DNA of 64,000 nt from an uncultured Bacilli bacterium. Lineage in GTDB: Bacteria; Bacillota_I; Bacilli_A; RF39; UBA660. The stretch is from assembly GCA_910588025.1 (NCBI GenBank), contig CAJUQG010000002.1, positions 1 to 64,000 of the forward strand, written 5' to 3'. A program made the position numbers and the translations under genes. Position 1 is the first letter of the stretch. Each line of letters opens with the position of its first letter. The notes below the pieces were generated by a model that worked only from the letters and a program-made list of their open reading frames with translations, did no database searches and was not told the DNA's origin. This document shows positions 8,877 through 17,385 of the stretch, in pieces.

Positions 8877-9560
8877 TTAATCTTTGTATGGTAATTTATT
8901 TCTTCCTCTATTTAATTCTTTTTGATTTTTGTTTTCCCATTTTAAATCAATAATTTTTTGAAGATTTTGTCTTTGATTTTCTTTGGTGAGAAGATAACGT
9001 ATTATACTAAAAAGATTGGGGTCTTTTTTTAACGTTAACCAAAGAGTTTCAATTCCATGAGAATCTATCATACCTAATTCTAATTGTTCTAAAATTTCTT
9101 TCTGGCAATTTGCAAATAGCGATGTATATTTTTGTTCAAGAGATAACGCAGAAGTTTGTAAGGCTTCTTTATCCATTTGATATAAAGTAAAAGCTATCCC
9201 ATTACGTAAATTATTTTTAACTAATGCTTCTAGTGGTATCATACAATGACTATGATGACATTCATCATAAAAATTATTTGTTTGAAATAATGCTTTTAAA
9301 TTTTTATTAGTTTTTGAAATGTATATTTTTTTCAAACTAATATCAATAGGATTTATAGAAATAGAATATATATTTTTCTCGCCAATTAATTTCATTAAGA
9401 TTTTATTTTTATTTTTGTTAAAAAAATCATTTTCGGTTTGATATCTCAATGTTAGGTTATCAATTGCCATTTGTGTATCTTGGATATAAACAAAAGGAAT
9501 TGTTGAGCATTCTAAACCAAATGTTTCGATTTCAAGGATAAGTTTTACTGTTTCTTTCAT
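8877..9560 (-). CDS. Conserved-looking protein of unknown function
   Basis: A protein of about 227 residues that I do not recognise. No signal peptide or membrane segment is seen. The N-terminal half is rich in beta-type strands and lysine-rich stretches; the C-terminal half is helical and ends in a basic tail. An ECHHSHC cluster near residue 107 could bind metal. AGGTG six bases before the ATG at 9560 decides the start over the GTG at 9569. It lies between the rpsF operon and the BI-1 gene. Confidence 0.6.
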   Translation of the reverse strand: MKETVKLILEIETFGLECSTIPFVYIQDTQMAIDNLTLRYQTENDFFNKNKNKILMKLIGEKNIYSISINPIDISLKKIYISKTNKNLKALFQTNNFYDECHHSHCMIPLEALVKNNLRNGIAFTLYQMDKEALQTSALSLEQKYTSLFANCQKEILEQLELGMIDSHGIETLWLTLKKDPNLFSIIRYLLTKENQRQNLQKIIDLKWENKNQKELNRGRNKLPYKD

Positions 9561-9604
9561 TTTCATCACCTGTTAGTAGTTATTTATTATATCGAATTTT
9601 AAGC

Positions 9605-9634
9605 AAAGAAAAAAGACTAAATTGTTTAGTCTTT
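9605..9634 (-). terminator. Terminator of the BI-1 family gene
   Basis: A 9-bp stem (9612-9620 with 9626-9634) overlaps the stop codon and is followed on the minus strand by TTTTTTCTTT. Confidence 0.75.
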
Positions 9635-10273
9635 GGAATTACCTACTAGTCTTAAAATATCTAAGAAAATATTAATATAATCTAAGTATAGTTCTAAGGC
9701 TCCATAGATTGCTAAATTTTCTTCTGGAAGATCTGAAGATTCTCCAAGTCTTTTTATTTTTTGGATATCATAAGCTGTAAAGCCTACAAAAATTGCTAAT
9801 GAAATAATCGTTAATACGAAATTAAATTGTTCACTTCCGATAAAAATATTGAATATTAAACAAACGATTAAAGCAATTAATCCCATCAGAAGCATGCTTC
9901 CTAAATTTGTTAAATCAATACTAGTAAAATATCCAACCGCGCCAAAGATGGCAAATACAACAGCTGCTATAATAAAGACATAGAAGATTGACATAATATC
10001 ATAAGCGATAAAGATTGATGAAAATGTTAAACCACTTACAAAAGAATATAATAAAAAGCATATTTTAGCGGTAACCGCTTTCATTTTCATTACTCTAGCA
10101 GATAAGACTATTACTAAAATAAATTCAGCAATAATAAATACCCAATAAAAACCAGTGGTAAAAATGTTTAATAACATTTTTTCATTTAATGCTACAACAT
10201 AACCCGTAGCAAAGGTTATTAATAGTCCTAAAGTCATCCATAAAAATACTTTAGGAATTAATTTATTTTCCAT
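9626..10273 (-). CDS. Bax inhibitor-1/YetJ family membrane protein
   Basis: This 215-residue protein has seven predicted membrane segments and the family's C-terminal features: YDIQKIK (Asp near 172) and ALELYLDYINIFLDILRL (Asp near 196). In B. subtilis YetJ the two aspartates form the pH-sensitive latch of a calcium leak channel, so a similar role is likely. A terminator overlaps the stop codon. It is transcribed alone, downstream of ychF. Confidence 0.88.
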   Translation of the reverse strand: MENKLIPKVFLWMTLGLLITFATGYVVALNEKMLLNIFTTGFYWVFIIAEFILVIVLSARVMKMKAVTAKICFLLYSFVSGLTFSSIFIAYDIMSIFYVFIIAAVVFAIFGAVGYFTSIDLTNLGSMLLMGLIALIVCLIFNIFIGSEQFNFVLTIISLAIFVGFTAYDIQKIKRLGESSDLPEENLAIYGALELYLDYINIFLDILRLVGNSKD

Positions 10274-10335
10274 AAATTCCTCCCAATAAATATATATTGT
10301 ATTATATCATTATTCATACTTTTTGTAAATTTCGT

Positions 10336-11436
10336 TTAAACATTAAAACGAAAATAGGCAATGTCTCCATCTTGCATAAGATAGTCTTTTCCTTCTAAAT
10401 TTAGTTTTCCAGCTTCTTGGACTTTTTTTTCATCTTTTAATTCTTCTAAATCTTGATATTTCATGATTTCCGCTTTGATAAAACCTCGTTCAATATCACT
10501 GTGAATTAAACCAGCACATTTTTTTGCTACCATGCCTTTTTTAAAAGTCCATGCTCTTACTTCGTCGCTACCGACGGTAAAGAATGTCTGTAATCCTAAT
10601 AAATCATACGTTGCAAATATTAGTTTATCCAAACCACTATAATTAATTCCTAGTTCTTTTAAGAATTCTTTTTTGTCGCTTTCTTCTAATTCAGCTAAAT
10701 CACTTTCCATTTTGGCAGACATTACAATGGTATTGGAATGTTCTTTTGAGGCATATTCACTCACTTTTTTTGTATATTCATTTTCACCTACGGCTGCATC
10801 TTCTTCTGAAACATTTGCAACATAAATTAGCGGTTTTAATGTAATAAAATTAAACGCTTTTATGATGAGTTTTTCTTCTTCGGTTAAATCTAGTAAACGC
10901 AGTGGCATACTTTGTTCTAAAGAAGATTTACATTTTCTTAAAATTTCTAATTCTTTTAAGGCTTCTTTATCTTTTGTTGTTTCCGCTTTTTTGGCAATTT
11001 TTTCAATCCGATTATCGATAATTTCTAAATCTGCAAAAATAAGTTCTAAGTTAATGATTTCAATATCACGAATTGGATCAATTCCACCTTCGACATGAGT
11101 AATATTATTATCGATAAAACATCTTACTACCTCAACAATTGCATCTACTTCTCGAATGTGAGATAAAAACTTGTTACCAAGTCCTTCTCCTTTGGATGCC
11201 CCTTTTACTAACCCTGCTATATCGGTGAATTCAAAAGTAGTAGGAACTAAACTTTTTGGTAAGTATAAATTTTCTAAAAATTCTAGTCTAGTATCTGGAA
11301 CAGTAACTACACCAACATTTGGATCAATTGTAGCAAAGGGATAATTTGCTGCTAAGATATTTTTTTTCGTAATAGCATTAAAAAGCGTTGACTTTCCAAC
11401 ATTTGGAAGACCAACGATTCCGGCTTTTAGTGACAT
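10336..11436 (-). CDS. ychF: Redox-regulated ATPase YchF (Obg-like)
   Basis: A 366-residue member of the OLA1/YchF subfamily of Obg-like NTPases, which binds ribosomes and prefers ATP. G1 is GLPNVGKSTLF, G3 is DIAGLVKGASKGEGLGNKFL, and NVSE replaces the usual NKxD, as expected for the ATP-preferring subfamily. The C-terminal TGS domain ends QDGDIAYFRFNV. It lies 15 nt after the AbgT gene. Confidence 0.97.
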   Translation of the reverse strand: MSLKAGIVGLPNVGKSTLFNAITKKNILAANYPFATIDPNVGVVTVPDTRLEFLENLYLPKSLVPTTFEFTDIAGLVKGASKGEGLGNKFLSHIREVDAIVEVVRCFIDNNITHVEGGIDPIRDIEIINLELIFADLEIIDNRIEKIAKKAETTKDKEALKELEILRKCKSSLEQSMPLRLLDLTEEEKLIIKAFNFITLKPLIYVANVSEEDAAVGENEYTKKVSEYASKEHSNTIVMSAKMESDLAELEESDKKEFLKELGINYSGLDKLIFATYDLLGLQTFFTVGSDEVRAWTFKKGMVAKKCAGLIHSDIERGFIKAEIMKYQDLEELKDEKKVQEAGKLNLEGKDYLMQDGDIAYFRFNV

Positions 11437-11451
11437 AATATAACAACCTTT

Positions 11452-12993
11452 CTATAAAATGGATGAACCATTAATTCCGATTGGAAGACCTATAATATAC
11501 CATACGATTAATAAAATTAAAAGAATTCCTCCACAAATTAAACTATATGGAATTTGATATTTTAAAGATTTGAATAAGCTAACTGGCTTTTCTCCACTAT
11601 TATATTTATCTAACATAGCTAAATAAATTACAAAGTAAGCCATTAAGGGAGTAAGCCCCATTGTTGCACATTCTCCGAAACGGAAGATTACTTGAGTAAA
11701 TTCCGGCGTAATTCCGGCATTCATAAACGTTGGAATTAAAGTAGGTGCTAAGATTACCCATTTATTAAGAGATGAAGGAACAAAGATGGTAGCAACGGAA
11801 GATACAATAAACAAGAGAATGATTAAAGGAATTCCTGTAAATTGCAATTTTGTAATTAAATTCGTTAAACTAGCTACAATAATTGGTCCGATATTCGTGT
11901 ACCGAAATAAACTAATAAATGTTGAAGCAAAGAAAATTAAGACCAAAGCTTTTCCTATGCCATCTAAAGAATGACCTAACGTGTTAACAAAATCATTATT
12001 ATTTTTGATTGTTTTAGCACCAATACCATAAAAGAAACCAAGAATAACAAAGAACATTGTTACAACAAATACAAAGCCATTACTAAAAAAGGAATTATAA
12101 CTAAATAGTTTATCAATATAGAATGTTTGACTGTAATCCAAAAGATTTCCACCTAATGGAACCCCAGGAATGATTTGATAAATAAAGAAAATGATATAAA
12201 CTAAACCAGCTATCCCACTAAAAATTAAACCACGCATTTCTTTTCGGGTCATAGTAAGTTCTTCAATATCCGATTCAGGAATTTCGTACTTATCTAATTT
12301 ATTAATTAATATTTTTTCTGTAATTGTTGTAATTGCTATAGAAAGTAATAAAATAGCTACAAACATGATAAAGATAAAACTTATAGTAGCAAAGCGAAAA
12401 GAACTATCTAATACTTTGGCACCTAGTATTGTCGTAGATATTAGTGAACTATCTATACTGGTTATAAAAAAGCTTAAGCCACTTCCACAGGTAAGGCCGG
12501 CAAAAGAGGCGATGATTCCAATAAAGGGATTTCTTTTTCCATATTTAAAAATTAAAGCACTAATAGGAATCATAATGACATATGATAGGTCACCCATAAA
12601 TGATGACACAACACTAGCAAATACAATCAGAAACGTAACTGTATTTTTTTTCATTTTTTTGGTGAATAGAGATAAGGAAGTTTTTAAAAAACCACTTTTT
12701 TCCATAACGCCAATGCCAATTAGAATAATAATTAAACTACTAAGTGGCGTAAATGCAACAAAGTTTGCTACGGTTGAACTAAAAATGTATTTTAGACCAC
12801 TAAATGATAATAAACTTTCGACTTTTAAAAGTTCACTTGAGTACTCCAAAGAACTAGCATTAATTTTATATTGTAGTGCTTGGACTCCCAAAAGAGACAA
12901 AAAACCACTGAAAAGAATGGTTAAGCCAATGAGTAATATTAAAGTCATGATTGGATGAAGTGTTATATGCTTCTTTATTCTATTTAGTTTCAT
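11452..12993 (-). CDS. AbgT-family transporter
   Basis: This protein of about 513 residues has roughly ten to twelve membrane segments. It matches the AbgT family (p-aminobenzoyl-glutamate transporters, some of which export sulfonamides), with the re-entrant region FVPSSLNKWVILAPTLIPTF and GLTPLMAYFVIY. It probably moves p-aminobenzoyl-glutamate or a similar folate breakdown product across the membrane. The ATG at 12993 overlaps the end of the DUF951 gene. Confidence 0.85.
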   Translation of the reverse strand: MKLNRIKKHITLHPIMTLILLIGLTILFSGFLSLLGVQALQYKINASSLEYSSELLKVESLLSFSGLKYIFSSTVANFVAFTPLSSLIIILIGIGVMEKSGFLKTSLSLFTKKMKKNTVTFLIVFASVVSSFMGDLSYVIMIPISALIFKYGKRNPFIGIIASFAGLTCGSGLSFFITSIDSSLISTTILGAKVLDSSFRFATISFIFIMFVAILLLSIAITTITEKILINKLDKYEIPESDIEELTMTRKEMRGLIFSGIAGLVYIIFFIYQIIPGVPLGGNLLDYSQTFYIDKLFSYNSFFSNGFVFVVTMFFVILGFFYGIGAKTIKNNNDFVNTLGHSLDGIGKALVLIFFASTFISLFRYTNIGPIIVASLTNLITKLQFTGIPLIILLFIVSSVATIFVPSSLNKWVILAPTLIPTFMNAGITPEFTQVIFRFGECATMGLTPLMAYFVIYLAMLDKYNSGEKPVSLFKSLKYQIPYSLICGGILLILLIVWYIIGLPIGINGSSIL

Positions 12994-13180
12994 TTTTATC
13001 ACCCATTATTTTTTTTAATTTTTTTTCAAATTCTAAACGATCCATCATAATTTCTCGACCACAATTTATACATTTTAATTTTATGTCGACGCCAGTACGA
13101 GTAATCATCCATTCATTAGAGCCACAAGGATGACCTTTTTTCATAATGACATGGTCATTTAATTTATATTTTTTTTCCAT
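12980..13180 (-). CDS. DUF951 family protein
   Basis: A 66-residue protein of the DUF951 family, recognised by HPCGSNEWMITRTGVDIKLKC and the following INCGREIMM, which gives a Cys cluster that could bind zinc. In Firmicutes this gene lies between mscS and ychF, as here. It overlaps mscS at its start by 17 bp and the AbgT gene at its end by 14 bp, so the three are probably translated together. Its biochemical function is unknown. Confidence 0.9.
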   Translation of the reverse strand: MEKKYKLNDHVIMKKGHPCGSNEWMITRTGVDIKLKCINCGREIMMDRLEFEKKLKKIMGDKNETK

Positions 13181-13979
13181 TATGCACCTCGATTTGTGGA
13201 TAAGGAATTTTTATATTTTCCTTTTCATATGCTAGTTTGATTAATTTTAAAACTTCTCTTTTTATTTGCCATTGGTTGTCTTGACGACACTCTATTAATA
13301 TAGAATAAGTAATCGCTGAATCATCCATAGAGTCAATTCCTAAGTATTTTGAATCTTTTAACACTCCTGGTATTTTTTTGGCATCTTCTATTACGGCTTT
13401 TAATACTTTTTCAATTTTTTCCACATCTTCTTCATAAGCTGTTGGCGTTTTAATAAAAAGTCCTGCACGATGTTGGCTTAAATTGACAATGGAATTAATA
13501 TTACGATTGGCAATAATAAATACTTCACCATTAGCTTTGCGGATTTTTGTACTTTTTAGTCCCATTTCAATGACTTCTCCCGTAAAATCATTATAAGTAA
13601 CAATATCTCCTACTACAAAATAATTGTCCATAATAATGGATATTCCACTTACAAAATCTTCTACGGTGGATTGAAGGGCAAATCCTAAAATAACTCCAGC
13701 AACTCCTAAACTTGCAATGATAGATTTGGTATCTACACCATAGGCATTGAGAATAAAAATTACCATTAAAATATAAATAAAGTATTTAATCATGTTATTG
13801 ATTAGTTTTACAATCGTATTTCTTCTTTTGGTTTCAAATTGATCAATACCATTAATGATAAACTTTTTCGTGGTACTGGTAATGAGTTGTATCAAAAATA
13901 AACCAATGAGGAGAATTGTCAAGACAGATAATATTTTGGTTCGAATGATAAAATCCCATAATGTCATAACAAAGTTCAT
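13164..13979 (-). CDS. Small-conductance mechanosensitive channel (MscS family)
   Basis: This protein of about 271 residues has two to three N-terminal membrane helices and the pore-lining helix ASLGVAGVILGFALQSTVEDFVSG, followed by the cytoplasmic beta domain and a C-terminal alpha/beta domain. It should open under membrane tension during osmotic down-shock. AAGGTG with 6-nt spacing supports the ATG at 13979, which touches the stop of parB. TGTGGATAA at 13195-13203, inside the 3' end, matches a DnaA box. Confidence 0.92.
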   Translation of the reverse strand: MNFVMTLWDFIIRTKILSVLTILLIGLFLIQLITSTTKKFIINGIDQFETKRRNTIVKLINNMIKYFIYILMVIFILNAYGVDTKSIIASLGVAGVILGFALQSTVEDFVSGISIIMDNYFVVGDIVTYNDFTGEVIEMGLKSTKIRKANGEVFIIANRNINSIVNLSQHRAGLFIKTPTAYEEDVEKIEKVLKAVIEDAKKIPGVLKDSKYLGIDSMDDSAITYSILIECRQDNQWQIKREVLKLIKLAYEKENIKIPYPQIEVHNGKKI

Positions 13980-13980
13980 G

Positions 13981-14871
13981 TTATTCACCTTCTATTTTAA
14001 TACCTAAAATATCTAAAATACGTTCTAAATCTTTATCTGAATCAAAAGGTATTTCTATTTTACGATGATTTATTTTTACTTTCGTTCCAATTTTTTCTCG
14101 CATAATTCGTTCATAGATAGCATTTCTAATACTCATCGTATCAGTTGCACGAACGATTTTATTTTTCTTAGGTAAATCTTCTTCGGTTATAATTTTTTCT
14201 AAGTCACGTACACTAATTGAATTCACGACAGCTTTCGTCGCTAGCTCATCAATTTTGTTATTGTCTTCTATTTTACTAAGTGCTCTTGCATGGCCCATAC
14301 TTAGTTTCTTATTTTGAACTAAACGTTTCGTATTAGATGGTAAGGTTAATAATCCTAACATATTTGTTACATGACTACGACTTTTACCAAATTTCTTTGC
14401 AAATTCATCTTGTGTCATTCCACTAATACGAATAATGTTTTCATAAGCATTCGCTTCATCAATTGGATTTAAATCTTCTCTTTGAATATTTTCTACTAAA
14501 GCAATTTCCATCATTTCTTGGTCATTAAAATCTTTTATGATGGCTGGAATTGTTTCTAAGCCTGCTAATCTTGCTGCTTTGGTACGTCGTTCACCAGCAA
14601 CTAATTCATAACCTTTAATACTTTTTTTAACAATAATTGGTTGAACAATTCCTAATTCTTTAATGGACTCTGCCATTTCTTGTAGTGATTCTTCATTAAA
14701 ACTCTTTCTTGGCTGATAAGGGTTACTACGAATTTCACCTAAAGGTATTTCTAAGATATCATTTGTTTTTGCCTCGTTAATGATATCTTTTTCAAAGTTA
14801 TCAAAATTAATTACTTCATTTGAGAAAAGTTGTTCTAAACCTTTTCCTAACGCTTTTCTTTTAGTTTCCAT
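13981..14871 (-). CDS. parB: Chromosome partition protein ParB (Spo0J)
   Basis: A 296-residue ParB clamp. The CTPase motif region includes IRSNPYQPRKSF and VAGERRTKAARL (box II, GERR). The helix-turn-helix that reads parS covers MTQDEFAKKFGKSRSHVTNM, and a C-terminal dimer domain follows. It spreads at parS near the origin and loads SMC. Its start overlaps the end of parA. A second ParB-family gene, noc-like, is at 54993. Confidence 0.95.
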   Translation of the reverse strand: METKRKALGKGLEQLFSNEVINFDNFEKDIINEAKTNDILEIPLGEIRSNPYQPRKSFNEESLQEMAESIKELGIVQPIIVKKSIKGYELVAGERRTKAARLAGLETIPAIIKDFNDQEMMEIALVENIQREDLNPIDEANAYENIIRISGMTQDEFAKKFGKSRSHVTNMLGLLTLPSNTKRLVQNKKLSMGHARALSKIEDNNKIDELATKAVVNSISVRDLEKIITEEDLPKKNKIVRATDTMSIRNAIYERIMREKIGTKVKINHRKIEIPFDSDKDLERILDILGIKIEGE

Positions 14872-15646
14872 TTCGACTAATCACTTCCTTTGCTAAATTT
14901 TGGTAGGCAAGGGTTGCACGACTGGTAGGATCATAGTCACTAATAGGTTTTCCATGACTTGGTGCTTCTACTAGTCTCACTAAACGAGGAATAATGGTAT
15001 TGAACACTTTACTTTTAAAACATTTTCTAACTTCTTCAATAATTTCTAAACCAATATTAGTTCTGCCATCTAACATGGTTAATAAAACGCCTTCAATTCT
15101 AAGTTCAGGATTCATATTTGATTGTACTAAAATAATTGAGTTTAATAATTGAGTAATTCCCTCTAGTGCAAAATATTCACATTGAACAGGAATAATAACC
15201 GAATCACTTGCAACTAAGGCATTCATCGTAGAAATTCCTAAAGATGGTTGACAATCAATAATGATATACTCAAACTTTTCTTTTACTTCTTCTAAAGCAT
15301 TTCTTAATTGTTCATTTTGACGAAACGTATTATCTTCAATCATTTTTTTAACAAATTCAACATCTACTCCAGCTAAATTAATTGTAGCTGGTATAATAAA
15401 AAGATTTTTAAATTTTGTTTTTATCATGGCTTGTGATATTTCACAGTTACCTGTAATGACATCGTAGACATCATTTTTAAAATCATTGGCATTTAGTCCT
15501 AATCCAGAAGAAGCATTTCCTTGTGGATCTAAATCAATTAAAAGAGTCTTTTTTCCTTCTTTTCCTAAAGCTGCAGCAAGATTAATACTAGTTGTGGTTT
15601 TACCAACGCCACCTTTTTGATTTACTAAGGAAATAATTTTTGCCAT
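14861..15646 (-). CDS. parA: Chromosome partition ATPase ParA (Soj)
   Basis: A 261-residue deviant Walker ATPase. The A motif KGGVGKTTTSINLAAALG carries the signature lysine, DLDPQGNASSGLG follows, and CQPSLGISTMNAL forms the later switch. It works with ParB in origin segregation and, in B. subtilis, in controlling DnaA. It lies at the head of parA-parB-mscS-DUF951-abgT-ychF. Confidence 0.96.
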   Translation of the reverse strand: MAKIISLVNQKGGVGKTTTSINLAAALGKEGKKTLLIDLDPQGNASSGLGLNANDFKNDVYDVITGNCEISQAMIKTKFKNLFIIPATINLAGVDVEFVKKMIEDNTFRQNEQLRNALEEVKEKFEYIIIDCQPSLGISTMNALVASDSVIIPVQCEYFALEGITQLLNSIILVQSNMNPELRIEGVLLTMLDGRTNIGLEIIEEVRKCFKSKVFNTIIPRLVRLVEAPSHGKPISDYDPTSRATLAYQNLAKEVISRNGN

Positions 15647-15734
15647 AATACCACCATCCTATATTTCGTCACTATTGATATTTTAACACAAGAAGTATTT
15701 TTTGTCTTTAGAAATTGGGTAGTGATTTTATTTT

Positions 15735-16202
15735 TTAAGACTTGTTGATATTCTTCCAAGTATCTAATATTTTTTCTTCCACTATTTGTTTTTGAAAAGC
15801 TTTTTCAAACGCTTCTATTTCTTTCTCTCTTAATATTTTTCTAGTTTTAATAAATGTTAGAAAGGAAGAGGAATTATCAATAAACATAGCATTGGTAAAT
15901 TTTATTAATTCTAAATCATTTTCATGTTTAAAAACAACTTTTGTTTCTAAATCTTTTTTGGCTTTTAATATATCAATTCGATAGTAGCTAATTTGTTTAG
16001 TTAGTATTTTATTTTTATAGGATACATTTCCCTTTTCAATGGTTTTATTTTTTTTAGAATATACTGATTTAAAATCTAGAATAATGTATTTTGTTTGATA
16101 CCAATCAATCTGTTCAAAATCTTCGACTGCTTCTTTTTCTTCATTTAAAATTGTTTCTAGAATTGGTATACTATCTAAGCAAATAAATACATAGTAATTC
16201 AA
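15735..16202 (-). CDS. Unknown protein with RBS-occluding leader hairpin
   Basis: A 155-residue, lysine-rich and acidic-rich soluble protein with no family I recognise. The N-terminal third contains YYVFICLD and WYQTKYIILDFKSVYSKK, which look like beta strands; the rest looks helical. The start appears to be TTG at 16202, about 9 nt after AGGA. That AGGA lies in the 3' arm of a 9-bp hairpin (see 16212-16240). It is transcribed alone upstream of parA. Confidence 0.5.
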   Translation of the reverse strand: MNYYVFICLDSIPILETILNEEKEAVEDFEQIDWYQTKYIILDFKSVYSKKNKTIEKGNVSYKNKILTKQISYYRIDILKAKKDLETKVVFKHENDLELIKFTNAMFIDNSSSFLTFIKTRKILREKEIEAFEKAFQKQIVEEKILDTWKNINKS

Positions 16203-16211
16203 GTTATCACG

Positions 16212-16240
16212 TCCTTTTATGGAACTTTAGCATAAAAGGA
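16212..16240 (-). promoter_or_regulatory. Hairpin covering the ribosome site of the 155-residue gene
   Basis: A perfect 9-bp stem (16212-16220 with 16232-16240) lies 10 nt before the TTG start. Its 3' arm on the minus strand includes AAAAGGA, the likely Shine-Dalgarno. The rest of the gap (16203-16449) is AT-rich and shows no gene. Confidence 0.45.
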
Positions 16241-16449
16241 AAACTTCGTCAAAAGACAGATTTATTAAAATAAAAGATAGTTTTATGCCAATATTCTTAT
16301 TTTATAGATCCAATTTTCATTAAGCTCTTTTGCTTTGTTATTTTATATTTAAAATTGTACAAAAATCATATTATTTTGATTTTTTTATAAAAATTCATGT
16401 ATAAAGTCCTTGTATTATAAGAATATTAAAAAAACTGAAATATATTTTT

Positions 16450-17205
16450 TTAAATCTTTATTAGTTTTTTTGATTGCATTCCGGTATATATTTCTACAAC
16501 CGTTTGATTTTGAATATTTCCTAGGGAATATTTATCCATTAAGTTGTATGATTGACATCCATCATTTACTATATTACCATTTGCTGATAAATATTGGTAT
16601 CCAACTACCAAATAATTGGTTCCTTCGTATTCTTGTATTCTATAGTTATCTTGGTAATTTGTTAATTTGCTTAAGTCTGGTTGTTGAATGCTTAAACCAT
16701 TTTCATAAGCTCTTCCATAAGGTAAAATATTTTCTTGTTTTATGTCATCTTTATCAATTGGTGAAAAATAAGATAAATTTTTTAATTTTTTTATTACCTC
16801 TTTATCCGCTTCTTTATGGAATTGGTCTTGAGATACCATAAGAAGTCCAACGCAAGTTCTTGGTCTGTTACTTTTTAGAATAATATAGTCTTGTAATTTG
16901 TTCAACCCTCTTACTAATTCTTCACTGTAAAACAAACCATTAATACCCAATATAAACATATCGACAATGATTCCTTTTTCTATTATTTTATCTACAATAT
17001 ACTCTAACATTTTACCATTTAAGGTTGGTTCTCCTCCAGAAAATAATAAAGTCCCTATGTTGGAAATGTCATTTTTTTCAAAGAAGTCATTAATAATCTC
17101 CTCGGTAATATCGACATTTTGAGATTCTCCTCTACAACAATGAGCACATTTTTGATTACATCGACGTGTCAATTCAATTTGTAATCGAGAATAATACAAT
17201 CTCAT
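16450..17205 (-). CDS. Solitary radical SAM protein with reduced SPASM-like tail
   Basis: A 251-residue radical SAM enzyme. CNQKCAHC near residue 16 supplies the three cysteines for the 4Fe-4S cluster, and LLFSGGEPTLNG is the SAM-binding GGE motif. The tail has one SPASM-like element (NDGCQSYNLMDKYSLGNI) with a single cysteine instead of a full auxiliary-cluster set. Such proteins often modify peptides, but I found no small peptide gene on either side. It stands alone between ftsH and the 155-residue gene. Strong GGGGGG ribosome site. Confidence 0.8.
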   Translation of the reverse strand: MRLYYSRLQIELTRRCNQKCAHCCRGESQNVDITEEIINDFFEKNDISNIGTLLFSGGEPTLNGKMLEYIVDKIIEKGIIVDMFILGINGLFYSEELVRGLNKLQDYIILKSNRPRTCVGLLMVSQDQFHKEADKEVIKKLKNLSYFSPIDKDDIKQENILPYGRAYENGLSIQQPDLSKLTNYQDNYRIQEYEGTNYLVVGYQYLSANGNIVNDGCQSYNLMDKYSLGNIQNQTVVEIYTGMQSKKLIKI

Positions 17206-17343
17206 AAGAACCCCCCTTTTTAATTAGTTGTATATTATATTATTATTTTTTAAATAATCAAGTAATTCTAATGATAAAAAAAGAAAACTTATTAAAAAGT
17301 AGTAAAGAGATTCTAGGACATTGAGTTACTTTAACACAAAAAT

Positions 17344-17385
17344 TTTTTCATAATTACATAAAAAAAGAAGAAAGTTATTTTTTTT
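17344..17385 (-). terminator. Terminator overlapping the ftsH stop
   Basis: AAAGAAGAAA pairs with TTTCTTCTTT around the ftsH stop, followed on the minus strand by a T run. The stem is all weak pairs, so efficiency is uncertain. Confidence 0.5.

Noticed and set aside
12365..12958. 197-codon plus-strand ORF opposite the AbgT gene
   Set aside because: Antisense shadow of a well-supported membrane protein, with no ribosome site and an unnatural composition.
16410..16841. 143-codon plus-strand ORF opposite the radical SAM gene
   Set aside because: Overlaps a gene with intact catalytic motifs; the translation has no recognisable domain.
17206..17374. Precursor peptide gene for the radical SAM enzyme
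   Set aside because: No ORF with a ribosome site is present here or in 16203-16449; the longest candidate is about nine codons.
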